Assembly (NCBI RefSeq): GCF_014698035.1
Contig: NZ_JACJSF010000044.1
Coordinates: 1 to 60,994 of the forward strand
Origin: Desmonostoc muscorum FACHB-395
GTDB taxonomy: Bacteria > Cyanobacteriota > Cyanobacteriia > Cyanobacteriales > Nostocaceae
DNA: 60,994 nt
Direction: 5' to 3'
In this document: positions 28,058-36,542 of the stretch, piece after piece
Position numbering within the stretch: position 1 is the stretch's first letter
How the letters are laid out: every line of letters begins with the position of its first letter
Translations under genes and position numbers: made by a program
Notes under the pieces: generated by a model
Told to the model about the DNA's origin: nothing
The model's database searches: none
Seen by the model: the letters and a program-made list of their open reading frames with translations, nothing else

Positions 28058-30172
28058 ATGACTTCTGCCTTTGCACGTTTTCCTCCCCGTCTACAACAAG
28101 CAATTGTCTCCCGCTTGGGCTGGTCTTCTCTCCGCCCTGTGCAAGAACTGGCGGCACACGCTTTATTAGATGGTAAAAATGCAGTAATTTTAGCTCCTAC
28201 TGCTGGCGGAAAAACAGAAGCCTCTATCTTTCCGCTATTGGCAATGTTAATGGAGCGTGAACCCCAAGGAGTTGGTTTAATTTATATTGCACCAATCAAA
28301 GCTCTCTTAAATAACCAAGCCGAGCGTTTGGGGAGTTACACAGAAATGGTTGGTTTGCGCCGCTTCCTGTGGCATGGAGATATTAAAGATTCCCATAAAC
28401 GGACTTTTATCAAAGAGCCAACAGCAGTCTTAATGACCACCCCTGAATCTTTAGAGGTCATGCTGTTATCTGCCAAAGTACCCCATGCCAAAGTATTTGG
28501 AGATTTACGCGCTGTAGTTATTGATGAAGTTCACGCCTTAGCGGGTACAGACCGAGGCGCTCACCTGATGTCTGTGATGGAACGGCTAGGGCGTTATACA
28601 GTCAATGATATTCAGCGCATAGGGTTAAGTGCTACCGTTGGCAATCCGGCTGATATTCTGCATTGGCTGCAAGGGACATCAAAACGGGAAGGTGATGTTA
28701 TTGATCCTCCAAAAGTGCCTTCACAAAAGGATTTGCGCGTTTATTTACGAGATACACTAGGAGCGATCGCTCAAGAAGCTAGTCAATTAACCCAAGGAAA
28801 AAAGAGCCTGTTTTTTTGTGACAGTCGCTCACTGGCTGAAGACATTGCCGAACGAATGCGAAATCGCGGGACTGATGTATTCGTTCACCATAGTTCCGTC
28901 TCTCTAGAAGAACGCACCGCCGCCGAGGAACGTTTTCAAACAGGAAGTAATACCAGCATTATTTGCACTTCCACCCTAGAGTTGGGTATTGATGTTGGCG
29001 ACTTAGACTTAGTATTACAAGCGAATGCAGCTTCTACAGTCTCTTCCTTTTTACAACGCTTGGGACGCACGGGTAGAAGGGCTGGTCAACGCGCCAACAC
29101 TACATTTTTTTGTGAAGATGTGGAGACAGTATTGCAAGCGATCGCTATTGTTGAACTAGCGAGAAAAAGCTGGGTAGAATCTGTTCCCATTCAAACCAGA
29201 GCTTGGGCTGTCATGGTGCATCAGTTACTAGCTTTAACTCTACAATTTGGTGCTATTAGCCCAGAACGCTGTTGGGAGCATTTGTCTAGCGTACCTGATT
29301 TTTCCGGTATCAACTATACAGAATTTGAGGTACTAATCAAGCACATGATTCGGGAAGACTTCCTGTTTCATGCAGGTGGCTTACTTTCAATGGGAGATAA
29401 AGCAGAACGGGTTTTTGGTCGGAAAAACTTTATGGAACTCTACGCAGTTTTTAGTAGCCCATTGCTTTACAAAGTACAAACACCATCTGGCTACACCATC
29501 GGCTCTTTAGAGCAAGCATTTGTGGATAAACTAGTTGCAGATATGAGTTCTTTCCTGCTCAGTGGTAAGGCTTGGACTGTTACCCACATCAACCACCAAG
29601 AGCGTATTGTTGGGGTTGTTCCAGCTCCTCGTGGTAAAAAACCAAGTTGGGGCGGCTTTGCTCCGCAACTATTAGGTTATGACCTGTGCCAGCAAATTGC
29701 AGAAATCATTAAAACAGAAGATATTATTCCTTATATTGATCCTAGAGCGCAAGCATCTGTAGATGAATTTCGTACTGACCTTAGACCATTACTGATAGAT
29801 TCGCAATTAAGTATTCAGATAGACAACGAACGAGCATTGTGGTGGACTTTTGCCGGCGGACAGATTAATCACACCCTCAAATATGGTCTGCAATTCCATC
29901 ATGATTGGAAGATTGTTGCTGATAACTTCAAGCTCAAAATAGAGGGAGAAAGTCTTGGTCAAGCTACGTTAAGTTTGGCAATTACTCAGATGAGTGATAA
30001 AGACTTTTGGCAAAGCCCTAATATACAAAAATTTATCCTGTCACAATTACCAGAGTATCGTCTGAGTAAGTTTCAGGCAGCATTGCCGGAAATCTATTCT
30101 TTAGAAATGATTAGTAATTATTTGCTAAACCTTCCTGGCGCGGCTAATTTTTTGTATTCCAAATTCAACTAA
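28058..30172 (+). CDS. brxHI: BREX Lhr-like superfamily 2 helicase BrxHI
   Basis: The 704-residue helicase has the DExH set: APTAGGKTE (motif I, residues 46-54), IDEVHAL (motif II), GLSATVGNP (motif III), STLELGIDVGDLD and QRLGRTGRRAGQ (motifs V and VI). The Lhr-like C-terminal extension is present. It closes the operon, as in type 2 and type 6 BREX. The gap after brxD is about 80 bases. Confidence 0.92.
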   Translation: MTSAFARFPPRLQQAIVSRLGWSSLRPVQELAAHALLDGKNAVILAPTAGGKTEASIFPLLAMLMEREPQGVGLIYIAPIKALLNNQAERLGSYTEMVGLRRFLWHGDIKDSHKRTFIKEPTAVLMTTPESLEVMLLSAKVPHAKVFGDLRAVVIDEVHALAGTDRGAHLMSVMERLGRYTVNDIQRIGLSATVGNPADILHWLQGTSKREGDVIDPPKVPSQKDLRVYLRDTLGAIAQEASQLTQGKKSLFFCDSRSLAEDIAERMRNRGTDVFVHHSSVSLEERTAAEERFQTGSNTSIICTSTLELGIDVGDLDLVLQANAASTVSSFLQRLGRTGRRAGQRANTTFFCEDVETVLQAIAIVELARKSWVESVPIQTRAWAVMVHQLLALTLQFGAISPERCWEHLSSVPDFSGINYTEFEVLIKHMIREDFLFHAGGLLSMGDKAERVFGRKNFMELYAVFSSPLLYKVQTPSGYTIGSLEQAFVDKLVADMSSFLLSGKAWTVTHINHQERIVGVVPAPRGKKPSWGGFAPQLLGYDLCQQIAEIIKTEDIIPYIDPRAQASVDEFRTDLRPLLIDSQLSIQIDNERALWWTFAGGQINHTLKYGLQFHHDWKIVADNFKLKIEGESLGQATLSLAITQMSDKDFWQSPNIQKFILSQLPEYRLSKFQAALPEIYSLEMISNYLLNLPGAANFLYSKFN

Positions 30173-30248
30173 ATTTCCTCACCACCCGTTCCCTCGACAA
30201 ACCAACATTTTTGCGTGATCCTCTCAAATCTATAATAAATCAATAGCT

Positions 30249-30497
30249 TCAATTATCATCAGCATCAGCATCAGTACCCTTGGTTGTGTCTCCTCCTCTA
30301 GTTTCGCCAATCAACTGAGCGTCTGGAGAAATAAAGCCTCGCTCTTTGCCTAACCGAAAAAAGTGAGTTTCAATGTATCTATTGACACTTGTGTTTTCCT
30401 CTCTGGCTAATTTACTCAGAGTTTCTACCACCAACTCGTCAATTCGGAAGGAAACAGGCTTTCTTTTTCTGGACATAAACAAGAGCAAGACTTGCAT
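30249..30497 (-). CDS. Ribbon-helix-helix DNA-binding protein
   Basis: An 82-residue protein. A strong ribosome-binding site AAGGAGG lies five bases before the ATG at 30497 (MQVLLLFMSRKRK); a second ATG at 30476 gives MSRKRKPVSFRIDEL. The segment KPVSFRIDELVVETLSKLAR followed by ENTSVNRYIETHFF has the strand-helix-helix pattern of CopG/ParG-like RHH repressors. The C-terminal tail is acidic and low complexity. It points toward the BREX operon end and has paired operator-like repeats upstream (30550-30661), suggesting autoregulation. A plasmid copy-control, partition or antitoxin role is possible. Confidence 0.65.
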   Translation of the reverse strand: MQVLLLFMSRKRKPVSFRIDELVVETLSKLAREENTSVNRYIETHFFRLGKERGFISPDAQLIGETRGGDTTKGTDADADDN

Positions 30498-30549
30498 GGA
30501 CACCTCCTTATATTACATTTGCTGTGCTTTTCATTTCGTTCTACAACTA

Positions 30550-30661
30550 AAAGTACTGCAAAAATATAGCATAATGCAATGCTTTTGCTATACAAAAATC
30601 TGATGGTGAGCAAGCAAAAAGCAGAGTAAAACTGATATCAAAAGTATTGCAAAAGCATTGC
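30550..30661. promoter_or_regulatory. Operator-like repeats upstream of RHH gene
   Basis: The 13-mer GCAATGCTTTTGC at 30576-30588 has its exact reverse complement GCAAAAGCATTGC at 30649-30661. In addition a 21-mer at 30550-30570 (AAAGTACTGCAAAAATATAG plus C) recurs in direct orientation at 30641-30661 with four changes. The sites lie 50-165 bases upstream of the leftward RHH gene, the expected place for its operator. Confidence 0.6.
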
Positions 30662-31018
30662 GATTGGTCTATATTTATTACAAGGGCAAAGGAAAGCGAA
30701 CCGCCTGCACCCAAACGCAAAAAGGGTTCGCAAGTCTAACCAGTCACAGATTTGATTAACACAAAACATAGATTTGAGAAACAAGAACCCCCCGTCGTAT
30801 AGCACAAGGTACGCCAGGTAAAGTCGGCTGGGGGAGATACTCAAAATCACTCAATAAATCCACTCATCCTGCAATTAGGGCAACCACTCAATACCTTCTC
30901 TAGAGCCTTGTGCTGTGAATTCTTGCTAGAAAATAACTGAAATTCAGAAACATGAGGCTACGCCGAATCTTTTTGAGAGCGTTGCGGTAAACCACAACGT
31001 TGTTCACGCAAAACAAAA
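30662..31018. other. Intergenic region with no recognised gene
   Basis: No convincing ORF or RNA gene is visible. A C-rich/G-rich pair around 30787-30836 could form an imperfect hairpin, and a short cyanobacterial dispersed-repeat fragment (AGGCTACGCCGAA) lies near 30955. Confidence 0.35.
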
Positions 31019-31057
31019 GGCGATCGCCGTCCCTGGAAAGTCTGCGATCGCCTTTTT
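31019..31057 (+). promoter_or_regulatory. Leader hairpin built from two HIP1 sites
   Basis: GGCGATCGC at 31019-31027 and GCGATCGCC at 31044-31052 form a perfect 9-bp stem with a 16-base loop, followed by TTTTT. It lies 28 bases before the ATG of the next gene. The paralogous gene at 53489 has an equivalent hairpin with the same stem and loop lengths but a different stem sequence. It could be a terminator, an attenuator or a protein-binding leader. Confidence 0.65.
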
Positions 31058-31080
31058 ACCCCAAACAAGAGGTATTTCTA

Positions 31081-31878
31081 ATGATTACACAAGTTTCAGC
31101 CCCTACGCCAACAAAAGATCCGTTAACCACACGCGATCGCCAAATCATTGCAACTATCGTCAATCAGTCGGACTATTCAAAAGAGTGCAAGCCCGAAGAT
31201 GTAGTAACTATCTGGATCAACAGTGATGATATTGTGTGGGTAAAAATGACCCACGGCTATGCTCGATACCACAAAGAGTGTTTCAAACGCGCTGTTGCAG
31301 AGGTAAAAGCGAGTCTTTCTGCTCCAGTAGAGTGCAATCACCAGGAAGATGAGGAATTAAAACAAGCTTCTGAGAAAATTGGCTTATTGGGTGATTGTGA
31401 TTGGCTATCGTTGAGCGTCCAATACTATCCTGATAAAGTAATCGGTCACGCTGGTTGTTATATCTCTCACAAGCCTCAACTATTAACCCCACCGGCTGAA
31501 TGGGACTTCACCCTGCCGAAGTGGAATATGCCTGCTGCCATCTGTCCAGACTGCGAAGGTCATGGGTGCGGTAATTGTTCGTATCGCGGGACTCGTGCAG
31601 AAGACTTGTGCGAACCAGTGGACGGCTATCGACTGGCCTATGTAGGACGCACTGACCTTCAGACGGCTCACAATGTATATCTAGATGGTGAATTCTTGGG
31701 CATACTCTTCAAAGTCCGAAACCCCAATGAAGTCTGGGAAAACGACCCCAAGACTTACTATTGGCGCTGTGGTGATGGAGTACGGTATTGGTGTGTGAAA
31801 GAGGCTGTAGAAGCACTGTCCAGGGCAACTGCTCTGATTGAACTGCCGCAAGTTCGTCAGGAGTTGGTCGCGGCGTAA
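31081..31878 (+). CDS. Plasmid-type protein with zinc-ribbon-like centre, fused paralogue
   Basis: A 265-residue protein from the ATG at 31081, preceded by AAGAGG; the frame is open further upstream but would include the leader hairpin. Residues 10-130 (PTKDPLTTRDRQIIATIV, WVKMTHGYARYHKECFKRAV) match the protein at 53489. Residues about 155-175 form a Cys-rich CPDCEGHGCGNC cluster, likely metal-binding. Residues 180-250 (VDGYRLAYVG, YLDGEFLGILFK) resemble the separate protein at 54167. It therefore looks like a fusion of what are two genes in the second block. Function is unknown. Confidence 0.6.
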   Translation: MITQVSAPTPTKDPLTTRDRQIIATIVNQSDYSKECKPEDVVTIWINSDDIVWVKMTHGYARYHKECFKRAVAEVKASLSAPVECNHQEDEELKQASEKIGLLGDCDWLSLSVQYYPDKVIGHAGCYISHKPQLLTPPAEWDFTLPKWNMPAAICPDCEGHGCGNCSYRGTRAEDLCEPVDGYRLAYVGRTDLQTAHNVYLDGEFLGILFKVRNPNEVWENDPKTYYWRCGDGVRYWCVKEAVEALSRATALIELPQVRQELVAA

Positions 31879-31994
31879 ATAGGATGGTGGAAGAAAATTC
31901 TCTTCCACCACTATTTTAAAATCAGTGCCACTCAGAATTAGAGCTTCGCTTATTTTTTGCGAAAACTAACATTAAAGAAAGGCAAGCAGCTATT

Positions 31995-32972
31995 ATGACA
32001 GCTTTTGACTTTGATTCTGCTGAACACAAAGCCTACGAAAAGACCCCAGCAGCCAAAAGTATTCCTTCACCCGCAGGCATTTGGATTGCTTACGAAAATC
32101 AACAATTAGCAGGATGGTACGAAAATAAAGAACTAGAAGGTGGAAAAGAGTATAAAGTTCTTACTAACAAGTTGGACGAAAACGATGAAAAGATAGGCAT
32201 TCCTGGCGCTCTCTATAGACAACCACGAATACTTGTGATTGGGCGATCGCCTCTGCTATACGGAAACGATAGAAAGGTGATTGGAGTTTGGCGTAGCAGT
32301 GATGGTTTGGACAAGAACGCCTACAAATTCGGTAGGCGGTATATGGTGATTTTCGTCGATGCCCAAAATCAACCTCTTCATATCGCACCAGTACAAATAA
32401 CTGCTTGGGGAGTGTTTCAAGTGTCGTTTGATCAACAACTAATGGCATTCCGTGAAACCTGCGAACAAGCTTATGCAAGTTTTCAAGGCAAACATCACCA
32501 ACCGAAGAATTTACTTTGGCATTCGATGTGGGTATTTTGTCCCATATTGAAAACAGAGAAACGTGAGAAAGGGGGGCAAACTTCCAATGCCTGTGTATGT
32601 AGTGGATACGAAAAGCCAACTGCGCTCAACTGGGAAAGTTATTGTATTGGCAAGAAACCAATAGCTCAAGAAATTGCCCTTGTGCATAATTCCATCAGCG
32701 ATTGGTGGAAAAAAGGATTGCCTAACAATAACTTACCAAAGCATACGTCTCATGCACTAGATCGCAATCAATTGATGATGGAGTCACAACGATTGATTGA
32801 AGCTTTAGGTTGGGGTGAGGAAAAGGGCAAACAGTTTCTCATAGAGAACTATGGTAAAAAAGGAAGGCAGTCACTAACTAACGAAGAATTTGCTAACTTC
32901 GTCAACAAATTGCAGTCTATGCAAGCAAATTATGACGATGAAGTTGGTTACTGGGAGGATGTGCCTTCTTAA
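31995..32972 (+). CDS. Plasmid-type hypothetical protein, possibly ssDNA-associated
   Basis: A 325-residue soluble protein. It has a beta-rich N-terminal two-thirds (AGIWIAYENQQLAGWYENKE, PRILVIGRSPLLYG, RRYMVIFVDAQNQPLHIAPV) including several Cys near 180-215 (MWVFCPIL, ACVCSGYE), and a helical tail (RLIEALGWGEEKGKQFLIEN). I believe similar proteins are encoded on cyanobacterial plasmids (DUF5895-like) but cannot verify this. The start at 31995 follows an A/G-rich AAAGAAAGG. No catalytic motif is recognised. Confidence 0.5.
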   Translation: MTAFDFDSAEHKAYEKTPAAKSIPSPAGIWIAYENQQLAGWYENKELEGGKEYKVLTNKLDENDEKIGIPGALYRQPRILVIGRSPLLYGNDRKVIGVWRSSDGLDKNAYKFGRRYMVIFVDAQNQPLHIAPVQITAWGVFQVSFDQQLMAFRETCEQAYASFQGKHHQPKNLLWHSMWVFCPILKTEKREKGGQTSNACVCSGYEKPTALNWESYCIGKKPIAQEIALVHNSISDWWKKGLPNNNLPKHTSHALDRNQLMMESQRLIEALGWGEEKGKQFLIENYGKKGRQSLTNEEFANFVNKLQSMQANYDDEVGYWEDVPS

Positions 32973-33064
32973 TAGCCAAATACTTGTTGAGGTGATTACA
33001 GCAATTGCGTTCATCTTTATGCTTCCCTATTTACCTTCAAGTAGGGAAGCATATTTAACGAACA

Positions 33065-33156
33065 GAATTCAGGAGTCAGGAGCCAGAATTCAGAATTGAA
33101 TTCTGTGCGAGTGGTGGGTCTGAATCCCCCACTCATTCATTCTGACTCCTGAATTC
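33065..33156. repeat. Dispersed inverted-repeat element
   Basis: GAATTCAGGAGTCAG at 33065-33079 pairs perfectly with CTGACTCCTGAATTC at 33142-33156 around a 62-base centre. This AGGAGTCAG/GAATTCAG vocabulary is a common intergenic filler in Nostoc-type genomes and resembles a small non-coding MITE. It lies in the 350-base gap between 32972 and 33327; a GGGGAAAGGGGAAAGG purine tract follows at about 33215. Confidence 0.65.
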
Positions 33157-33326
33157 AGAATAGCTGAATTCTTCTTCAATCAGTTCTCAAGTCTTGTCTA
33201 CAGCTAATGAAGAAGGGGAAAGGGGAAAGGTTAAACCTGACTATTCTACACATGGTTTAATTCATGAATCCCTTTAACCCTCTTCCCCTCTTTTTGCTGT
33301 GTATTCACTATTACCAATATCAACAA

Positions 33327-33599
33327 ATGACTATTACAATTGTTCACCCCAGCATCGAAAATCTGCAATCATTTTCTGAATTCTTTGACCTGGAAAAATT
33401 TTTGCAATCTGAGGGAATTCTGCCGTGGCTTTTAGCGAATGGCTGGAACTATGACGATGAATCTTGTTTGATTGCAAATATTGTTGATGAGTCTACAAGT
33501 CTGGATGAAGTTTGGGACTCTAAAGAGTTTGATTTTAATGCTCTGCCTGATGAATCAAAGGAAAAATTGAATCTGATTTTTGAGCATTTCTATCTTTAG
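33327..33599 (+). CDS. Hypothetical acidic protein
   Basis: The ATG at 33327 gives a 90-residue acidic protein (MTITIVHPSIENL...). The frame extends upstream to 33264 but that part looks like intergenic filler. The protein has no recognised domain; it is rich in Asp, Glu, Phe and Leu and is likely small, soluble and helical. It may belong to the plasmid-like block by position only. Confidence 0.4.
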   Translation: MTITIVHPSIENLQSFSEFFDLEKFLQSEGILPWLLANGWNYDDESCLIANIVDESTSLDEVWDSKEFDFNALPDESKEKLNLIFEHFYL

Positions 33600-33641
33600 T
33601 ATTTGTCACTTTCAATCAATAATTAATCATTGGTAACGAAT

Positions 33642-34058
33642 ATGCAACCAACAATCACACTTCCACGCGGTTATGGAATTCCAAGGTTTTATGTTGGGCA
33701 ACGTACTCAACAAGGCAAAGTCATTAGTATCGAAGTATTACCACACGATAGCGTATTAGCTGAGAATTGCGGTAGTGGCTACCGCTACCTTGTCATGACT
33801 TCTCGCCATACCGAAGAGATTAAATATCTGGAATCAGATCAGATTACACCGCTCTCACCGTCAGAAGTAGAAGCTGAGATTTTAGAAGAGGTTGATTACT
33901 ATTTAACTCAGCTTGTATTGCTGCAATCCGAGCTAAAGGCTGACCTCAAAATCCAGACTCCATTCGGTCAAATTAATCCACCGATTTCAACAACTAAACG
34001 TACTTCTGGGAGTGGTTCTAGGTTGTCTAAACCGAATAAGGAAAAAGTTGCTGCTTAA
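33642..34058 (+). CDS. Plasmid-type protein, paralogue of the gene at 54521
   Basis: A 138-residue protein from the ATG at 33642. Its N-terminal 90 residues (TLPRGYGIPRFYVGQRTQQG, GSGYRYLVM, PSEVEAEILEEVDYYLTQL) match the protein at 54521 (SIPHGWKYPRFTLGQRAEQG, GEGWRYIAM, PQELRAEIQAEIEKCLRQL). The C-terminal tail is basic and Ser/Thr-rich. The N-terminal part looks like a small beta-barrel followed by a helix. Function is unknown. Confidence 0.6.
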   Translation: MQPTITLPRGYGIPRFYVGQRTQQGKVISIEVLPHDSVLAENCGSGYRYLVMTSRHTEEIKYLESDQITPLSPSEVEAEILEEVDYYLTQLVLLQSELKADLKIQTPFGQINPPISTTKRTSGSGSRLSKPNKEKVAA

Positions 34059-34088
34059 CGAAAGAAGAATCAGCTTATCCGTGAAAAA

Positions 34089-34123
34089 CTCTACAGTCAG
34101 ATTCAATCAGTCTAACTGTAGAG
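34089..34123. terminator. Inverted repeat, possible terminator
   Basis: CTCTACAGT at 34089-34097 pairs with ACTGTAGAG at 34115-34123. It lies downstream of the gene ending at 34058. A-tracts lie on both sides, so on the minus strand it is followed by T residues. Confidence 0.4.
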
Positions 34124-34175
34124 AAAAATCGATTCCACAAAAGATTATCACACACTCTAGTTTAATACTAATCAG

Positions 34176-34445
34176 ATGGAAACAAATTTGATTAAAGTGT
34201 ATGACGCGACACTATTAAGCTCATCGAAAGTTTACCAAATCAACGGTACACTTTCTCGATATTTGGGTGATGAAGGTACTATACAACATCCACATTATCT
34301 ATTTGTACCTCTGCCAAATCAAAGAAAAAAAGTCAGCTTTCGGCTAAACCGAAGCAAACTCATGACTCGTTGTTATGAAGTCGAAGGCATGACTTATAAC
34401 AAGCCTGTGGTACAGGATAATTCACAGCAACTTCAACTATTTTGA
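34176..34445 (+). CDS. Small hypothetical protein
   Basis: An 89-residue basic protein (METNLIKVYDATLLSSSKVY..., KKVSFRLNRSKLMTRCYEVEG) with predicted beta-strands and no motif I recognise. It sits within the plasmid-like block and is transcribed with its neighbours. A start with no obvious ribosome-binding site lowers confidence somewhat. Confidence 0.45.
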   Translation: METNLIKVYDATLLSSSKVYQINGTLSRYLGDEGTIQHPHYLFVPLPNQRKKVSFRLNRSKLMTRCYEVEGMTYNKPVVQDNSQQLQLF

Positions 34446-34602
34446 GCCATGTCCATACATAAACCACCAGTCATCAAAAGACACATTAGGTTACAAAAAA
34501 GCTCTAAAAAAGTAATCTATAGGGCTACTAAAGACATTCAAATAGTCACAAAGAAAGCTTCGCTGAATTGAAAGTGAAAAATAGTGATTGAGGTGAATAA
34601 TC

Positions 34603-35676
34603 ATGGTACAAGCAATTGACAATCCTGTTGCTGCAAATTTTCTAACTGATGCAGTAGTCGAGCGCCACAACTTCTCACAGTTAAATAAAACCCGTATTCG
34701 CTTCCGCATCCAGTTAAAGAAAAGTACAAAGTCTGCCGCACCTAAATGGGCCGATGTGCTAAAAGCTGAAGTCTCTGAAATTGAATCAGACCTTGTTAAA
34801 GTCACAAATTCTGAAGTCGGATTACGCGGAATCAAGGTATTTAAGAAGCTCGATGAAGCTGCCGCACAACTTCGTCAAGAAATCGCTTCAGTTCAAGAAT
34901 GGATGTCTGCTGATACTGGTGATTGGGTTTGTCCGATTGATTTAGCTCCCTTGGTATGGAATCAGTTAATCAATATCAGAGATAATATCGCCCCTGGTTT
35001 ACGTAATCAATTAAAAGCTGATTACGAAGCGGGACTTCTTGATTATCAAGAGCGCATTGATCAGTTCCTCTCACTTAACACCTGGGAATTAGCACAGGAT
35101 AAGCAAGAGTCAGTCAAAGCCAACTTGCTAAGAGCATTTCCGACTCTGACCGATCTTGAAGACTATTTGCAAGTCATTATTGGTCGCCCGGTGATTATCC
35201 CTGCCCTCTCTGAGCAACTCAATCAGCAGCAAGCCGAATGTCTTGACCAGATTACCAAGTTCATTCAGCAGTATGACCAAAATCTGGAGCAAAGGCTACG
35301 GGAATCTGCTCTAGCTGGCGGTGAACAACTAGCCGCGCAGTTGCTCGAAGAGTTGAGCGATTGGGAGCCAGGACGTAAGCCAGTGCAGTTCAAAAAGAAG
35401 ATGGAAAAACACCTGATGAAAGTGCGGGTGTTACTGGCAAATGCCTCACCGGAAGCTGGCAGCAGCTTGGAGGCGATGATGGCGCACTTGGATTCTATAG
35501 TTAAAGATCCAGCGATTGAGTCCAAAAATCTTGGTTCTGATACGCGCAGTCAATTACAGCGAAAGATGGAAGAAATTCGTGCCAAGTTGTTAGATGAACA
35601 ACGCAATCTACAATCACTTGCGACTGACGACGTGGGCTTGTCGAAAGCTACCGTGATGTCGTTTAAGTTCCGCTAA
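34603..35676 (+). CDS. Long helical coiled-coil plasmid-type protein
   Basis: A 357-residue helical protein with GAGGTGA before its ATG. It has no P-loop or catalytic motif. The central segment around RNQLKADYEAGLLDYQERID and the C-terminal QLQRKMEEIRAKLLDEQRNL are predicted coiled coils. The layout, a helical protein upstream of an AAA ATPase with small DUF proteins between, recalls DUF3150-type proteins that accompany MoxR-like ATPases, but I cannot confirm homology. The neighbouring 35794-38165 genes are the AAA cassette. Confidence 0.55.
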   Translation: MVQAIDNPVAANFLTDAVVERHNFSQLNKTRIRFRIQLKKSTKSAAPKWADVLKAEVSEIESDLVKVTNSEVGLRGIKVFKKLDEAAAQLRQEIASVQEWMSADTGDWVCPIDLAPLVWNQLINIRDNIAPGLRNQLKADYEAGLLDYQERIDQFLSLNTWELAQDKQESVKANLLRAFPTLTDLEDYLQVIIGRPVIIPALSEQLNQQQAECLDQITKFIQQYDQNLEQRLRESALAGGEQLAAQLLEELSDWEPGRKPVQFKKKMEKHLMKVRVLLANASPEAGSSLEAMMAHLDSIVKDPAIESKNLGSDTRSQLQRKMEEIRAKLLDEQRNLQSLATDDVGLSKATVMSFKFR

Positions 35677-35681
35677 AAAAC

Positions 35682-35711
35682 AGTCTTGGGCGGGTGCATT
35701 CGCTCAAGACT
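35682..35711 (+). terminator. Hairpin downstream of the coiled-coil gene
   Basis: AGTCTTGGGCG at 35682-35692 pairs with CGCTCAAGACT at 35701-35711 with one G-T pair and an 8-base loop. No T-run follows on the plus strand, so termination is uncertain. Confidence 0.4.
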
Positions 35712-35793
35712 AAATACCTTAAACGAAAAATGCATATAGCATATAAACCTCAAAAGAATACCGCACTTCTACCGCTATAGGAACAAAATTCTC

Positions 35794-36243
35794 ATGTCAC
35801 ACTTCTCAACCGTTAAAACTAAACTTGCTAACCGTGAATGTCTTATTTTTGCACTCACGGATCTAAACCTATCACCACAAGTTCATGAAGAAGCGCAGCC
35901 ACTAAAAGGATACTACGGCGGCTCTCAAGGACAAAGCGCTGAAATCATCGTATCTGGTCTTACCATAAAAGCCCGTGCAGACATCGGATTTAAGTGGAAT
36001 CAGTCAAGCGGTGTGTACGAGGTCATACACGATAGTTACGAAACAGTTCCAAAGTTGGGACAAGACTTCTTTAGTAACAAGTTGATGTTGGCTTACGGAC
36101 AACGGATGGTGAGAGCTAAAGCTGCCGAGTTACAAGAGCAGTTTGGGGAATGCAGTATTGCCGAAGGAACCAATGGAACTGTGCAAACTCTACGGCTGAC
36201 TTTTGCTGGACATCAAGAAGTTCAACAATATGTAAGGAGATAA
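35794..36243 (+). CDS. DUF1257/Ycf35-like protein
   Basis: The 149-residue protein begins MSHFSTVKTKLANRECLIFA, the hallmark of the DUF1257/Ycf35 family encoded in cyanobacteria and red-algal plastids. The rest (KGYYGGSQGQSAEIIV, ADIGFKWNQSSGVYEVIHD) is an alpha/beta fold with no known catalytic residues. It is followed after two bases by a DUF2997 gene and then by a Ycf46-type AAA ATPase, an association seen in chromosomal loci too. The function of the family is not established. Confidence 0.75.
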   Translation: MSHFSTVKTKLANRECLIFALTDLNLSPQVHEEAQPLKGYYGGSQGQSAEIIVSGLTIKARADIGFKWNQSSGVYEVIHDSYETVPKLGQDFFSNKLMLAYGQRMVRAKAAELQEQFGECSIAEGTNGTVQTLRLTFAGHQEVQQYVRR

Positions 36244-36245
36244 AC

Positions 36246-36452
36246 ATGGAACGTTCAGTTTTGATTCATTTTGACAGCGCTACAGGTGAAGTGAAAGTGG
36301 AAGCGGAAGGGTTCGAGGGATTGAGTTGTTTATCGGCTACACAACCATTTGAAGAAGCACTTGGAGTTGTGGGCGATCGCACATTTAAAGATGAAGCCCA
36401 AACCCAACAACTTCGGACTACGAACAGTAATCAAACACGTTTGCGTCAGTAA
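36246..36452 (+). CDS. DUF2997-like small protein
   Basis: A 68-residue protein starting MERSVLIHFDSATGEVKVEA, a pair of beta-strands followed by FEGLSCLSATQPFEEALG. This is the pattern of DUF2997, whose genes typically accompany DUF1257. It starts two bases after its partner's stop, so the two are co-translated. The C-terminal 20 residues are polar and probably disordered. Confidence 0.65.
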   Translation: MERSVLIHFDSATGEVKVEAEGFEGLSCLSATQPFEEALGVVGDRTFKDEAQTQQLRTTNSNQTRLRQ

Positions 36453-36460
36453 TCAGTCAT

Positions 36461-36491
36461 CAGTTACCAGTCTTAACTCGGCTGGTAACTG
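36461..36491 (+). repeat. Intergenic inverted repeat
   Basis: CAGTTACCAG at 36461-36470 and CTGGTAACTG at 36482-36491 form a perfect 10-bp stem with an 11-base loop between the DUF2997 and AAA genes. It resembles dispersed CAGTTATCAG-type filler repeats of cyanobacteria. Confidence 0.5.
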
Positions 36492-36542
36492 CTGATCATA
36501 AAGGCTTCGCCATTTCATAAGTGAAATATTTGAATAATTGAC

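Noticed and set aside
30638..30850. A minus-strand ORF in the intergenic region and a possible tRNA-like GGTTCGCAAGTC stretch
   Set aside because: The ORF has no ribosome-binding site and covers the operator repeats. The tRNA-like T-loop has no matching acceptor or anticodon arms.
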